From the NCBI GenBank assembly GCA_003864495.1, contig PEDN01001357.1:496001-560000 (forward strand): a stretch of DNA of 64,000 bases, given 5' to 3'. The translations under genes and the position numbers were made by a program. Origin of the DNA: Nemopilema nomurai (lineage: Eukaryota; Cnidaria; Scyphozoa; Rhizostomeae; Rhizostomatidae). Within the stretch, counting starts at the first letter, position 1, and each line of letters begins with the position of its first letter. Below are positions 1-11,900 of the stretch, piece after piece. Below the pieces are notes generated by a model. That model had not been told where the DNA came from. It worked only from the letters and a program-made list of their open reading frames with translations, and made no database searches.

Positions 1-580
1 ATGCACTTAACCCATTGACCCATTGTATATAAGGTTGCTTCTTGCAAATAATAACTTATAGAAGCAAACAACTTGGCCTTTTGTCTAAAGATTGCAGTAA
101 AATAAAATAATAAATTACTCAAAGTACAGAGAACGGATTGAAAGCAAACACTAAATGCCTAATGATACTGGAAAGCCTTATTTGATTATAGTTTTGCACT
201 TGGATTGTTTTTTGACACACATAATATAATTTATTTTTAAAGCTGGAAGGACGTAATGGACACCCTTCGATATCCCTAACCCAGATATTGCTGTAATCCC
301 ATTCTCAAATAATTTGAGACAAAGTCTTTAGCAGCAATTACAATGTTTTCTTTTAGCAAAAAGTGCAGCTTTCGGTTAATAGTTCTGATATTACTTTTAT
401 GTTTAATTTGACCAGAAAAACGTTTAGGCCAAAATAGTATATTTGAACCGTTAGAGACAATACAGAAAGCTAGACGTTGTTTTGAATTTATCTGAACGAT
501 ACTGTTGGCTGCTTCTATAGGTCGTAACGATAAAAAGGTGCTTTGAATTACTTTTTTTTTACTGGCTCTGAAAATTTACT
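1..580. other. AT-rich upstream sequence, no gene seen
   Basis: No convincing exon, RNA gene or repeat was seen here. The last bases, from about 549, are a T-rich tract leading into a splice-acceptor-like TTCTAG at 588-593. This suggests that the 5'UTR of the next gene is spliced and that its first noncoding exon lies somewhere in or before this stretch. Confidence 0.4.
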
Positions 581-622
581 TGTTTGATTCTAGAGAAGCA
601 TCATACGGTGACAAGGAACAAA

Positions 623-1642
623 ATGTTTTCGTTGAGAACTGCTGCGTTGCTGCTGGTCTTTCATCTTAGTGCATTGTCTTTACTTCATTGCCGGTTAACG
701 GGGCCAACGTCTTTTAACAATAGATCAAAGATCCACATAATAGTAGATGTTGATTCTAAAGATTCTAAAAATGTCAAAGGGACTTTCAATGGTGTTTCGA
801 AGAACGACGTAAAAGTCGATACAGACAAAGCAGATATAAGTAGTGATGATGATGATACTGATGATGATGATGAGGATTATTTTGAAGATGGAGATACTGG
901 AGTTGATAATACCAAAAAGAAAGGCAGTGCTTTTCATAGTTTGAAAAAAGGACAAAAACCTAAGCCAAAACATAGAGATGCTAAAAACATTGCAACAGGG
1001 AAAAAGAAGCATCATGGTAAAGGCAAAAGGAAGACGAAGAAGAATAGTAGCAGGAAGAAAGGGAAGAGGGTGAGAAAACATCATCATAAACGAAGAAAGC
1101 ATAGAAGGAAGGGTAAGAAAAGAAGACATAGAAGTGGAAAAAGGAAAACAAAGTCTAAGAAGTGGAAAGGAAAGAAGCACCAGAGAAGAAAAAAGAAGAA
1201 AGCAAAGAAGAATGATTTGAAACACGTGCCGAACCCAGAAGGTCGCCCAGACCCACATAATTTGAAAATACCATTAACATTTATGAGAGAAGATATCCAC
1301 AACGAAACGACGAAAAATGATACCAATAAAGAGGCTTCGAATAGTACATTTTTGGTTGGTAGAGACAGCCCGGGAGCAAATGAGACTGGTGCAGTTAAAA
1401 CAGACACAACTACACCCCCTGAGGTGACAAGTAATTCGAGCAAGGAGGCTGCAAGCAAAATAAGGCACCTCACGAAGCAAATCGTGATCGCAACATTGAA
1501 AGAAGTAAGCAGGTTGTCCAAGAATGAAACCAGCCAGAATGTCACACAAGCGCGGACTAACCTTAAGCCTGGAAATCCGCTGCTAGAGAGGATGGTGAGA
1601 ATTTTTGATTTTCTATTCAAGGCTTGCAGGCATGGTGTTTAG
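623..1642 (+). CDS. Secreted charge-block protein: Asp block, Lys/Arg/His block, N-glycosylated tail
   Basis: One open frame of 339 codons. I chose the ATG at 623 because it starts a typical signal peptide (MFSLRTAALLLVFHLSALSL) and follows an acceptor-like TTCTAG at 588-593, so the in-frame codons upstream are probably 5'UTR. In order: the signal peptide; an Asp/Glu-rich block (roughly residues 73-90, DDDDTDDDDEDYFEDGD); a long Lys/Arg/His block (roughly 100-197); the motif NLKIPLTF at residues 213-220; and a Ser/Thr/Asn-rich tail with many N-x-S/T sequons. No enzymatic or structural domain was recognised. NLKIPLTF recurs in the gene at 5910, also just after a Lys-rich stretch, so the two are probably paralogues. 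A possible AATAAA lies at 1996-2001. Matrix or granule packaging is a guess. A further intron inside the frame cannot be excluded. Confidence 0.65.
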   Translation: MFSLRTAALLLVFHLSALSLLHCRLTGPTSFNNRSKIHIIVDVDSKDSKNVKGTFNGVSKNDVKVDTDKADISSDDDDTDDDDEDYFEDGDTGVDNTKKKGSAFHSLKKGQKPKPKHRDAKNIATGKKKHHGKGKRKTKKNSSRKKGKRVRKHHHKRRKHRRKGKKRRHRSGKRKTKSKKWKGKKHQRRKKKKAKKNDLKHVPNPEGRPDPHNLKIPLTFMREDIHNETTKNDTNKEASNSTFLVGRDSPGANETGAVKTDTTTPPEVTSNSSKEAASKIRHLTKQIVIATLKEVSRLSKNETSQNVTQARTNLKPGNPLLERMVRIFDFLFKACRHGV

Positions 1643-1658
1643 GTTGAATGTGGCAAGC

Positions 1659-1843
1659 AGTGGTGGCTTTAGGGACTTCGGGGGCCGAAATCATCTGCAG
1701 TGCCCTTGTTTGTAAAGTCAACACACAGACTGTGATTTCCTGTGATTTCTTTTTAATCTTTGCTTAGGTGCGGGACCCCTTCTGGGTCACCAAAAGCGTG
1801 GGGCCAGGGGCCATGGGCCCATGGACCCCCTAAAACCGCCACT
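1659..1843. mobile_element. Short element with imperfect terminal inverted repeats
   Basis: The left end AGTGGTGGCTTTAGGGA and the right end CCCCTAAAACCGCCACT are inverted copies with a few mismatches, about 185 bp apart. The interior is GC-rich and holds the palindrome GGGCCATGGGCCCATGG. This looks like a nonautonomous DNA element that landed just after the stop codon of the gene at 623-1642, and it probably forms part of that gene's 3'UTR. No target-site duplication was established. Confidence 0.45.
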
Positions 1844-2659
1844 AGTTGTTTGGAACAATTTTTTGATACATTTTTGCTTGGAAAAATTTGTCCAGACATG
1901 AAATTATTTCTGGCCTATGCCTGTGTAAACATCCAGGCTGTACCTGTAGTTATGTAACAAGACTAGAGGCTGCGTTGCCTAGATACCTTTCTGGTAATAA
2001 AGTAAATACGTAGTCATGAAGTCTGCTTTAGCAATTGACAATGTAGGATTGTCCATAAAAATTAGTTCTCTGTATTATGTGTCCTATAAGTACTGTTTCT
2101 TACATGGAAAGTCGTCATTTCAAAACCCCGCTCTCAAAACTGCTTGAGTCCCTCTTCTTTTGAACTGGAAGGAGAAAAAATAAGATGGTAAATTCCTTAG
2201 ACTACCAAAGACTACTTTTAAAGGAATCGTTGTTCAAGGGCTGAATTCCTATGCCAAGAGAGATAGTTAGCAAGTCCTATTCAACAAAGAGCTGCTAGTA
2301 TTGTGTAGAAAGAAAGCGAATAACCATCGCAAGTAGCTACATGCATGACCAGTAAAGAAAATTTTCTCGATTCAGAAAGTCTTTTATCACAAGTCATTGT
2401 TGACTGTCTACACATAAAGGACTTGATCAGAACTTCCATGCCAATGACATCAACAGCAAGGATTATTGATAAAGACTGTGCATTTTACACAATATCTATC
2501 TAAATTAATTATTGAACTTTGACTACATTTTGATTTGTTGTGCAGAAACCATGAGGTTTTTGCACAAGCTCTTTGCATAAGTTATCTTGGAAAAGATTTG
2601 CCAAATTTAGGGCTATTTATGATAAATTTCTTCGTGTCAATACATTCTGTTCTTTTCCA

Positions 2660-2779
2660 GGAAGGGTAACTCGCCATAGAATGCAGTACCCTGATGGCGC
2701 GACACACTGCACTAGTGGATGTAATGGAATACTGGCAATTTCATGTATACCACCATCGACAGAATGTTTTGAATGCTAG
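2660..2779 (+). CDS. Candidate Cys-rich 3'-terminal exon
   Basis: A pyrimidine-rich acceptor (TTCTTTTCCAG) ends at about 2659 and is followed by an open frame to a stop at 2777-2779. The encoded tail has six Cys in its last 24 residues (C-x3-C-x8-C-x7-C-x2-C is visible; HCTSGCNG and ECFEC are landmarks). The acceptor needs a phase-1 donor upstream, and no clear partner exon was found. Candidate donors inside the 623-1642 frame are weak. It could be the last exon of an unlisted gene or of an alternative isoform of that gene. The protein family was not recognised. Confidence 0.35.
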   Translation, partial: GRVTRHRMQYPDGATHCTSGCNGILAISCIPPSTECFEC

Positions 2780-5700
2780 GAAGCACAGCTGAAGATACCT
2801 AAACTGCTGAGATCCACCCATGTGATGTTAAAAGCTTAGCCTCGATTTGAAACACTTTCCGTGTTTAGCTGATAATGTGGGATAGTAAAAGCAATGAATC
2901 TCTCTTGACTCCGATAACATTTCACATCTGATTACATCGATTGCCACAAAGTGTTGATACAACTTGCTCAAATGCAAATACCACCTAATAGAAGTAGTTA
3001 CACTGATTGCAAATTCCTATTCGACTTTAGTTAATTGCTTGTTTATGTGAGTATAAGACTTTTCGCACAATAGACTGCCTGACATTATATTTGCGTCGCT
3101 CTCTAACAAGATTTTCACAGCTGCTGACTTGTGTTTTGAACAGATCTAAGGAACAACAACTTCTTTACATGCTTTCTTTCAATGCCTGATGCATTTTCTT
3201 TCTCTTTTTGTTTCATTCCTTCCCTCTCCCTTCTGATATCTTTCCATATATTCATTTCTTCTTCCAAGTCTCTTCTTGTTTCCAACGTACTTCATTATTT
3301 CTCTTTACTTCATCTCCTCCAGTCGTTCCTTGCTTATCTATAACTTCGTCATAGATCCCTTTTTGTTAAAATTTTAGCTAAAGCTGCATTGTATTTATGT
3401 CCCACTGTGTCAATCACAAACCATTAATAGTTTTTAAAAATTGAAGTCATTAAAGAACATTTCCTGTCTGGCGTTACAGAACGTCCATACCCTCCTTAAA
3501 TTAGGTTTTAAAAGTATTTTATAAAGTAGCACTCTACTTGAACAGTATTCATACCCTTATGACTATTTTTCAAGCAAGTGCAAAAATGGTCTTTTTCAGC
3601 AAACATCTCTATTAGAAATTGCCCTCATGTAGAATTGATCACGTGACCGGGGACAGAAATTGATTTTCAAAAAATGAATGTGCTTTGTCTTGTTTGCCGA
3701 ACAACAGTGTCTTAGATCCCTATTCCCAATCTTTTCTCGCATTTCCACCTTGCATAAAAGATATATAACAGGGAAGAGGACTATATAGCATATAGTCTCC
3801 TTCGCAGCGACCTTAACCCCTCATTAACGGTTACTTTACAGCTTTTTAGTTTAAAGCAAATTTTCGAATGGGCATCTTCGCCTTCACTCCCTGAAAATTT
3901 CACAAAGGCATTGAAGCACCTACTGTTACGCTCTCCACCTTCGAATCTTGTTTTAATCACGTTTTTGTGGGTTCTTTTCGAGTGCAGGTGTTTAGCATTC
4001 GACCATGGTTCTATTAGCTCAATCACCTTTCGGTTTACGAATAAGCTTACAAGCGTAACATCAACGTCAAATTGCACAGGGCGAAAGATTCCTCGAATTC
4101 GCGACTGAATTGAAATGCCTTTTCGCTTATTAAAGTTACGATTGCTCGAAACATCTACACGAAATATTAACACCCTTTTTGGAAGCGTAAATTAAATATA
4201 GCTGGGGTTTTTATGAGCATTCTTTGCTTGCTGCGATATGAAAAGGTCACGCGCAACCTGTCGAATCGCCCAACCATGGCGATAACTGAATTGCGATCAG
4301 CTCGTAACCTCAAACCGGAGGCACACCACCAAGGAAGTTTGTAGACGCGCTCATTGTTGAAATTCAGAATTTTGATTTGGAATTTCTTCGAGCCGTTATC
4401 GTACTGACGGTAAAAGGACAGGAAGAGCTTTAGTCAGGTTTGTAGCCATTTGCATGTTGATTTGCTTCGAGTAATTGGCGTAGGGATATTGGCGTAGCTT
4501 CGACTGTTACTGTTTCGACTACGCGCAACAAAAAGTCCTGAAAGGCTTCGATGTTATTTCGTAAATGCGATGTTACGCCATAGGCCAGCGCGCATGTTGT
4601 TGAAGTATTGGGGTTTTTTTTCGCCAGCTTGAACTGTCGTGACAAATTTCGTTTAGAGCATCGCTATATAGATAAGAGAAAATCAGAACTTTGAATCAAA
4701 TTTGCTTCAAATTAAGGTTGAAAGAAAAACTAACGATATAAAGTTTATTTGAATAAATTAACAGTTATTGAAATGATTGTCCACATTAGTTCGTGAATGG
4801 GTGAAAATCTCTATATATATATCAGAAATATATCAGGTTCTTGTGTCGCTTTTGTTTCCATGCATAAAGCTTTTGGTACGGGAAAGAAAGAGAATTTTGA
4901 AGAATTTCGCATCCTCCTTGCGCTGTATGATGTATCATTGCATGTTGTTTGCTTAGGGCATAGGTTATCAGCAGACATTCTAGGAATATTTGTGACAGGT
5001 CCGCTATCTCTGTCTATTTGGTATGGGTTTGACGGGCACGTAAAGAAAGGGCCTAAGTAAAATACAATGCTATAATCTTGCCAAAATAACCAACTTTCGA
5101 TCATTTTTTTTCGTATTAAAGTTGCTTCAATGAGGTCTATAATGAAAACAAAGCCTTTTGAGGAACTACACTTTATTATGTTTCTCTTAGTTTGCGAGAA
5201 AGGACTGACAGAACTCGAAGGATAGAAACTTATCAATGATTCGCAATAATTTTTAATTACTCAAGCTCAAGCTATAAAGGCCGCTGTTTGAGAAAGCAAA
5301 GAATAAATTTTAGCTCACCAATGTCGAATCACTTTATACTAAACCAAGGCTCGCGCCAATGAACATGCAGAAACATAGGCCTCGCAGTACCTCGGTCCAT
5401 TTCAACTGCTTGTTGAAATGTTTTGAAGAAATAGTTTGCTTACAAATTAGAAAGCTTACTTAATAACGCGTATTAGATGTATCTAACTGTTGAAGTGCTT
5501 TATATTTAAGCAGGTTTAATGTTTGCTAATTTCTCTATGATCAGAGTTTAGTTTAGAATCTTTTATGATACATGTGAAATATAAAAACAGTCTTGCTCGT
5601 AAGTGAAGATCATTAGTAAAACGTTGGAAATTAGAAATAGAGATGGATTCGAGACTTGTGCTGGTGAACTTCAGCAAGGAAACTTTGATTATATACCTAA

Positions 5701-5880
5701 GTTGACAAAAGATATTCACAATAACTGAAAAAAGGCAAAGGTTTGAAAAATTGATTATTGCAGAGTAATGCATTCTACTAGTTTCTATACAATTAATAGA
5801 TCGAAATGGAAGATTTTTTCGAGTCTAGTAGATAAGGTGTTGAAGGAAGATATTGTGGATTGACGTTTCTTTTATTCTAG
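2780..5880. other. Long intergenic stretch without a supported gene
   Basis: Two moderately long minus-strand open frames (3781-4173 and 4811-5236) lie here, but neither has a signal peptide, a domain, repeats or splice context that I trust, and both have competing open frames on the plus strand. A CT-rich tract lies at about 3175-3330. Near the end, a T-rich tract and TTCTAG at 5875-5880 form the acceptor of the next gene's 5'UTR intron. Confidence 0.4.
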
Positions 5881-5909
5881 GTTTCTATGAAACCAATCTC
5901 TACCTCAAA

Positions 5910-8900
5910 ATGAGGATATTAGTGGCAACTCTACTCGTCTCACTGGCCTTGGCTGTCAGTGTGAGCAGCAAATCGAAGAAAGCAACGAAAAAGGACATCG
6001 CAGCATACAAAGCTGAGCACCAGAAATGGTTAGACCTCTATAAATTCAAACCAGAGAAGGGTGCGGAGGTCAAGGCCAAAGGCGTCAAAGAAGCAGCCGT
6101 TCCTGGAACACCCAACAATGCTCCTGCGCAGCAACAGGCACCGGTGCAGCAGCCCCAGGCAAATCAGCAGCCACAACAACAACAGGTTGCCGCTGATCAA
6201 GCCAAGGCTGCGCAGGCGGCAAAAGAAGCAAAGGCGGCAAAAGTAATTAAGGATAAAAAGAAGGCTGTCGAGAAGAAGAAGAAGAAGAAGCTGCAGTGAG
6301 TTTTTTGCAATTTAGATGTATATGTCGTATAAGTGGTTCTGAATGGAATAATGTATAAGATGTAAGGTATAAGGCTTCTTCACTGACTGTGGGCCTTAAG
6401 AATCATCAACTATGTCTACCAGTGACTATTGCAGCAGATAGTTAGAACTGAAGATGTTATAAGACGTTTTTATACTGCCTGTTTATCACTTTCTGATACT
6501 TTATAGTATATTCAGCTGCTTATGTAAAGCCACTCATTTGATTCGCAGGACGGTGTGGCAAACAGAAACTGCACCTACCGGCACTAACCTGAAAGTTCCA
6601 TTGACGTTCTCAAGCAAAAATGAAGAGACTCCACAGAATCCCAAACAGGCTGCAAAACCCGAACCAGCGACGCATCAGCCAAAGCTCCCCGTCCTGCCAA
6701 GGAAACCAGCAAAGGCAAACAAACACAAGAAGGCAAAGAAGAGGACAAAGAAAGGATCAAAGGTATGCCGTCTTAAGTTGGGAACAAATACCCAATGTGA
6801 ATTGGGGGAGAGATCAGCAAGCTTAAATCTATAAAACTTCAGGGAAATTCTGTACTTTGATGACGTGTTGACACATTGTCATACAAAGTTTTTAAAAACT
6901 TATTCCAGCAAAGGATAAAAGCTGTTTTGTTTTACCATTTTATATTGCTTCTTGAGCTAATGCACCGAAATCATATGAATTGAGTACGCTTTTCTCGAAG
7001 ATTTTTGTGTATTAAGCTTTTTCTTAGATGAGACACAGAAGTCTCAATGTACTGATGACACAAAATGTTTTGCTAGAAAGGAGACATTGGTGTCAAGGCA
7101 TCGTCATCTGCTGAAGTGAACCTTGAAGGAAAAGACAAGGATGACTGCCCACCACCTTGTCCACCACCACCACCACCCCCATGCCCACCTCCTCCACCAC
7201 CTTGCCCACCACCTCCTCCTCCATGCCCACCACCACCATGTCCACCTCCACCACCACCATGTCCACCCCCATGCCCACCACCACCACCACCTCCTCCACC
7301 ACCTCCACCTCCACCACCTCCTCCACCATGCCCACCACCTCCACCACCATGCCCTCCACCACCTCCACCACCACCACCTCCACCATGTCCACCCCCACCA
7401 CCTCCATGCCCACCTCCACCACCACCATGCCCATGTCCACCACCTTGTCCTCCCCCATGTCCCCCTCCACCACCTCCAATGGAGACAACCGAAGTTGAAA
7501 CTCAGGTACGTTGATTCATTAAATTGCTTTTCCTTCAGAAAGCCAGAGTCGTTGTCAGCTTGTGGGTGTGAAGCCACGACTTAGAACCCTGACTACCATG
7601 GCTCAGATGAAGATCCACTTGCAAATCTTCTTGCAAATGCAAATCTCTATGTGCTAACAGAACAGTGTATGGAATTAAGCTAGAAACGTTAGGTGGAGAT
7701 AGAATAGTGGGTTACTGGCAGCAAGTATCCAGAAGGCCATCCGTGACTGCGATGCAGCTTCTTCAAATATTTTGCTGTCTTTATGCAAAACGATCAGGCC
7801 TGGTGTTTGTAAAACATCTCGCTTAAGACACAGTGAAGTGGTGCTACATGAGCTTTTGAGAAAGCAAAACACAGCACTGGCAGCTGACGTCATGCGATGC
7901 ATTGATGCATGCTTAGTTGATATAATGAATTCAAAATCCAGTTGAATTCAAAATCCAGTTGAAGTCAAAAGCGGCCTAACAACATAAACACCATATTGTT
8001 GATCATGTTACTGCTGCTCCTTTTGCATTTATTTTGAAGTCACTAATCATCAAAGTGTAATTATTCGCTCGTTGACTTGCTTACAGTTAGGCCTAATCAC
8101 ATTTTGTAATTTTGAGACAAAATACAAAACCAGGTGGCAATGCTTTTGGAATGATTTCTCTTCTTCAAGGAGGAGACAAAATTCAAGCTAACCCCTCCGT
8201 GTTAGCACGTTGCATCGGAAACTTGTGTGGTTTAAGTTCATTGTTAAGAACGATATCGGGCAATTTGATTGGCGAGCTCCAATGTCTCCTTGTCAACAGA
8301 AAAAAGACAAAGACTGTCCCAAAAAAGGAAAGTGTCCCAATGAGAAAAAGGAAGATAAGTCGAACGCATCTGTGAAAGCGGACACAAAAGTCAACGCTGC
8401 TGGAGATGGCAAGAAAGGGAACTAACTTATTGGAAACTCAAGGTCTAGGATTACTGGACAGTTTCGAACAGAGACTATGATGTTTAATATGTAATATTCT
8501 AATGACGTTAACTACAAACAACGAATGATTAGACTAACAGTATCAAGAGAAGATTCATTACAACTTCAAGCAGTTGAGTCTCATATAGGACCCTATACCA
8601 CCGGTGTGTTTGATAGGTGACCCACAAAAACATTGACCAGCAAGCTGGGCTACTGAAGCATAACTGAAGCTAAAATACAGACCAGTAGAGCCCGACAGTC
8701 GCAATTATGGTCTTTCAGGCCTTCAGAAGGGTCGGCTGATTGAATGGTGTAATGAATCTTCGAGATAACGTTCCGTATGGTATTTGCGCCAAGTGTAGAC
8801 ATTGGAGTTCGCCACCAACATGATGAGGTTTTTACTGGGCTTTGTTTAACAACTTCCAAATGAAAATGCCAAGGTTGCTCTTTTATGTCGTCATAGACGA

Positions 8901-11900
8901 CGGTACACCGTCATAGACGACAAAGAATAACTAGCAATTGCGCACTTGATCACGCTGCGTGCATAATACAAGCAGCATTTCACTTCCAGCTAATTTTTAT
9001 TTCACTGTAGCAAAGAAATTATACAGGTATACACTGCATCAAATTTCGATGAAACCAGAAGGAACCCATCGCCAATTGGCGAACATTCCTCTGCTAAAGG
9101 TACAAAGCGCTTTTAAAAACCTCATCATGTTCTTGAGATCTGCTTTAACCAAGAAGGCAATAGTGTCTGTAGACTTTAACCTTAGTAACCTAAAGCTCTC
9201 AAAAATGTAGACATCTGTATTATAAAACAGAACTTTCTTGTCGATATTTTTGATAACTTAGAAACAGAGCAACACCCTGTTTAAAATACCTTTCTTTCTA
9301 ATGACTTAGAATAGATTACTGTCAGATATTGCCTTAAATTCAGAGCTCAAAGCAACATGTCTTAGTCGAGGAGATCTACGTGCAAGATTGATACTTTCTT
9401 AAAATGTAGACTTTGGTTCTAAGTGTAATTTTGCTTAAAGTAGACCATAGTTCTCATTGAAAGCATAAACATGTTTCAGATGGTAGCCTTTTTCCTTCCA
9501 AGTATGTTTTTTCTGAATAATTCGGAAGGATTTCCATTAAAGTGTTTCAGAGAATCTGGAGGGTGCTTCATTTCTGTATACTCAAATTTGGAAACCTTTA
9601 GTTAATGTTTGCTAAGGAGCGACTCAATTTTATTTTGTTTTATTTACTGAGGCCTCATACATGCAATGTTCCAGATTACAGACTAACAAATCGTGATCAT
9701 GAGTTTCGGGATGGCCAAGGGAAAGGGATATGGTACAGAAATGTGTCGATACCATGAATTGAATCCACCAGTGACAAATTGTCTAAATATGTGGAAATAT
9801 TATGGTACAATTATTCTGGCGTGTTGAATGAAACTGGAAAGAATACAACGTTTAGGAAAAGGAGTTAGAATAATATGACATTTAAACACTTGAAAGGCTG
9901 AAGCGTACTATGGAATCATACATATTTGCATTAGTATATAATGTATCCATAGTAAGTGTCCAATAAAAGCGAATCAAATCTATGAATATAATGGAAGATT
10001 GATCATATTAGATGTATTTAAGGGTTTGAAATAAAGATGGAAAACATTTCGATAGATTGAAAAAGCCCTATTTTCACTAAGTTTGATGAGAGAAAAAAAG
10101 AAGTAAAAATGTAAGTAGAAGTCGATTAGGTAATGTCGGTGAATTTTACTTTCAGAGCGAGACAACGACAGAAACTGGAACGCTGACCAAAACATCAACG
10201 AATACTGGAACTGCGGCCAGCGGAGGAGCTTCTGGAAAGGCAAGCGGAGGAGGAGGTGCCGGAGGAGGAGCAAGTGCCAACGCTGGAGGTCAGTCCTGAA
10301 AAAACATGGGAAATTATGATTACGAGGCTTTGACGACTGTTGGGGAGAGAACGAGGCTCCTCTTGGAAAATATTAATTGAGATCTAAAGTGTGACGTCAC
10401 AAGAAACCTGTTTTTAGAATTTATGAATTTTAAGCACATAAAATTAAAGATCGCCATAATAAACTTCAAAATATGTGAAATTGGCCAAGTATGTCCAAAT
10501 CGGTTGAGAAATGGCCAATGATAGATTTTAGGTTGGCTAACGAATTTTGGCTAACTTTACGAACAGAGGTCTGATGGGAAAGAGCCAACACACATCTGGC
10601 CATATCTCTGCCAATTGTAACACAATTGACTAATTTTGCGTATTTACAGGTACTTCATGATGCTCTTTCAGGTTATGGGATCAGAATTCAAAAATTCCTA
10701 AAATAAATTGTTTATGACGTCATCGCTTTAAAACTCTGTTGGCTTTGATTCCAAGGCATCATTAGATAGTTTCGATAGTTTTGGCTCTAAATAAGGAGAC
10801 TCTTAGTGATTTTATCAACAAGCATCGTAATCTATGCTCTTTTATGTGAATCAGTACAAAAGGTGTTCCACAACACAACTATTGCTAGGAAGCTTTGCTT
10901 AGAAGCTTTTCTTGCATATGAATTGAGCTGTAAGTTGTCCGTACGGCTTTCGCGTTTCCATTCTTGCTACATATTGAATTTGAAATAAATCCAGGTGATT
11001 CATCCGGGAATGTAGAAGGCAACGCAGCTGGAGCCGGAGGAGCAGAGGGTGCTAGCGCTGGTGGTGAGCATCGATTCATTGACTAACCAAGCGCCTTTGC
11101 TGTCGCTGAATATCCCATAATGCAATGCGCAGGCCTGAAATGTCAAGTTAGGCCTTTAGACCCAACGGATAAGATTTGGAACTGACTTATCAAGAATGAC
11201 AATCTTCTGAAAGCTTGCGCTGTTCTTTGAATTTTTGCTCACATCATAGGACTTTTCACCTCTGACACAGGTGGAAGTTCTGAAGCAGTTTCCCACTACT
11301 TTGCTACTTACTGTAATTATCACCATATTTGCAAAGAAACACGACTAGGCTTTAAGCCGACCTTTGACCTAGTGAGTGACCTAGTAAGTGACCTCTGAAC
11401 TATGAAACAGATATGAACCTGAACTATAAACTATGAAATTGTTCTAAACATGAAATTTCTTAATCTGTTTCTTGTTTCGAGTAGTCATTTCTTAGTTAGT
11501 GAAGTTTGCATTAATACACTAGATCTTATGAGATGGCGCATTCAAAGGATGATATAATCCGTATTTGATACGAAACTTACTCTAGGAGGTGATGCTGGTG
11601 CCAAATCCGGTGGTGGTTCCGAAGGAAAGTCAGGCGGAGGAGCAGGTGCGGGCACGAGTGCAGGATCCAACACGAGCAGTGGTTCGAACACCGAAACAGC
11701 GACAAGTACCGAATCATCAATGGGAACAAAGAAGAAGCGCGAAACAGGCCAAAAGAAGACCGTCGTAAAAGTTGCGGGAGTCGGAAGGTGACTATCATGA
11801 CATTTTGTCAGTTCAATCCATAGAATCGTTTTGTCATTTCATGCAAGATAAGCGACTAAAGCAGAGCAAAGACAAATGTTAAGCATAAAACCGACGATCC

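Noticed and set aside
725..1620. Phe/Leu/Ser-rich minus-strand frames across the first gene
   Set aside because: Reverse reading of Lys/Arg and Asp codons. They look membrane-like only because AAG/GAT reverse to Leu/Phe/Ile codons.
3781..4173. 130-codon minus-strand frame
   Set aside because: No signal, domain, splice or repeat support. A competing plus frame is also open. May be a relic but cannot be supported.
4811..5236. 141-codon minus-strand frame
   Set aside because: Overlaps an equally plausible plus frame; no recognisable features on either strand.
6061..6246. Second plus frame inside exon 1 of the mosaic gene (Arg/Pro/Gln-rich)
   Set aside because: Frame-shifted reading of the Lys/Ala/Gln codons; no start context or splice partners.
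5910..6299. Single-exon reading that ends at the TGA at 6297-6299
   Set aside because: The GTGAGT donor at 6296 removes the stop and joins phase 2 to a matching acceptor at 6548, linking to a series of in-phase exons. An intron-retained form cannot be excluded.
7104..7584. Trp-, Val/Glu-, His- and Thr-rich frames over the CCA repeat
   Set aside because: Shadows of the proline-codon repeat; only the Pro/Cys frame matches splice phases on both sides.
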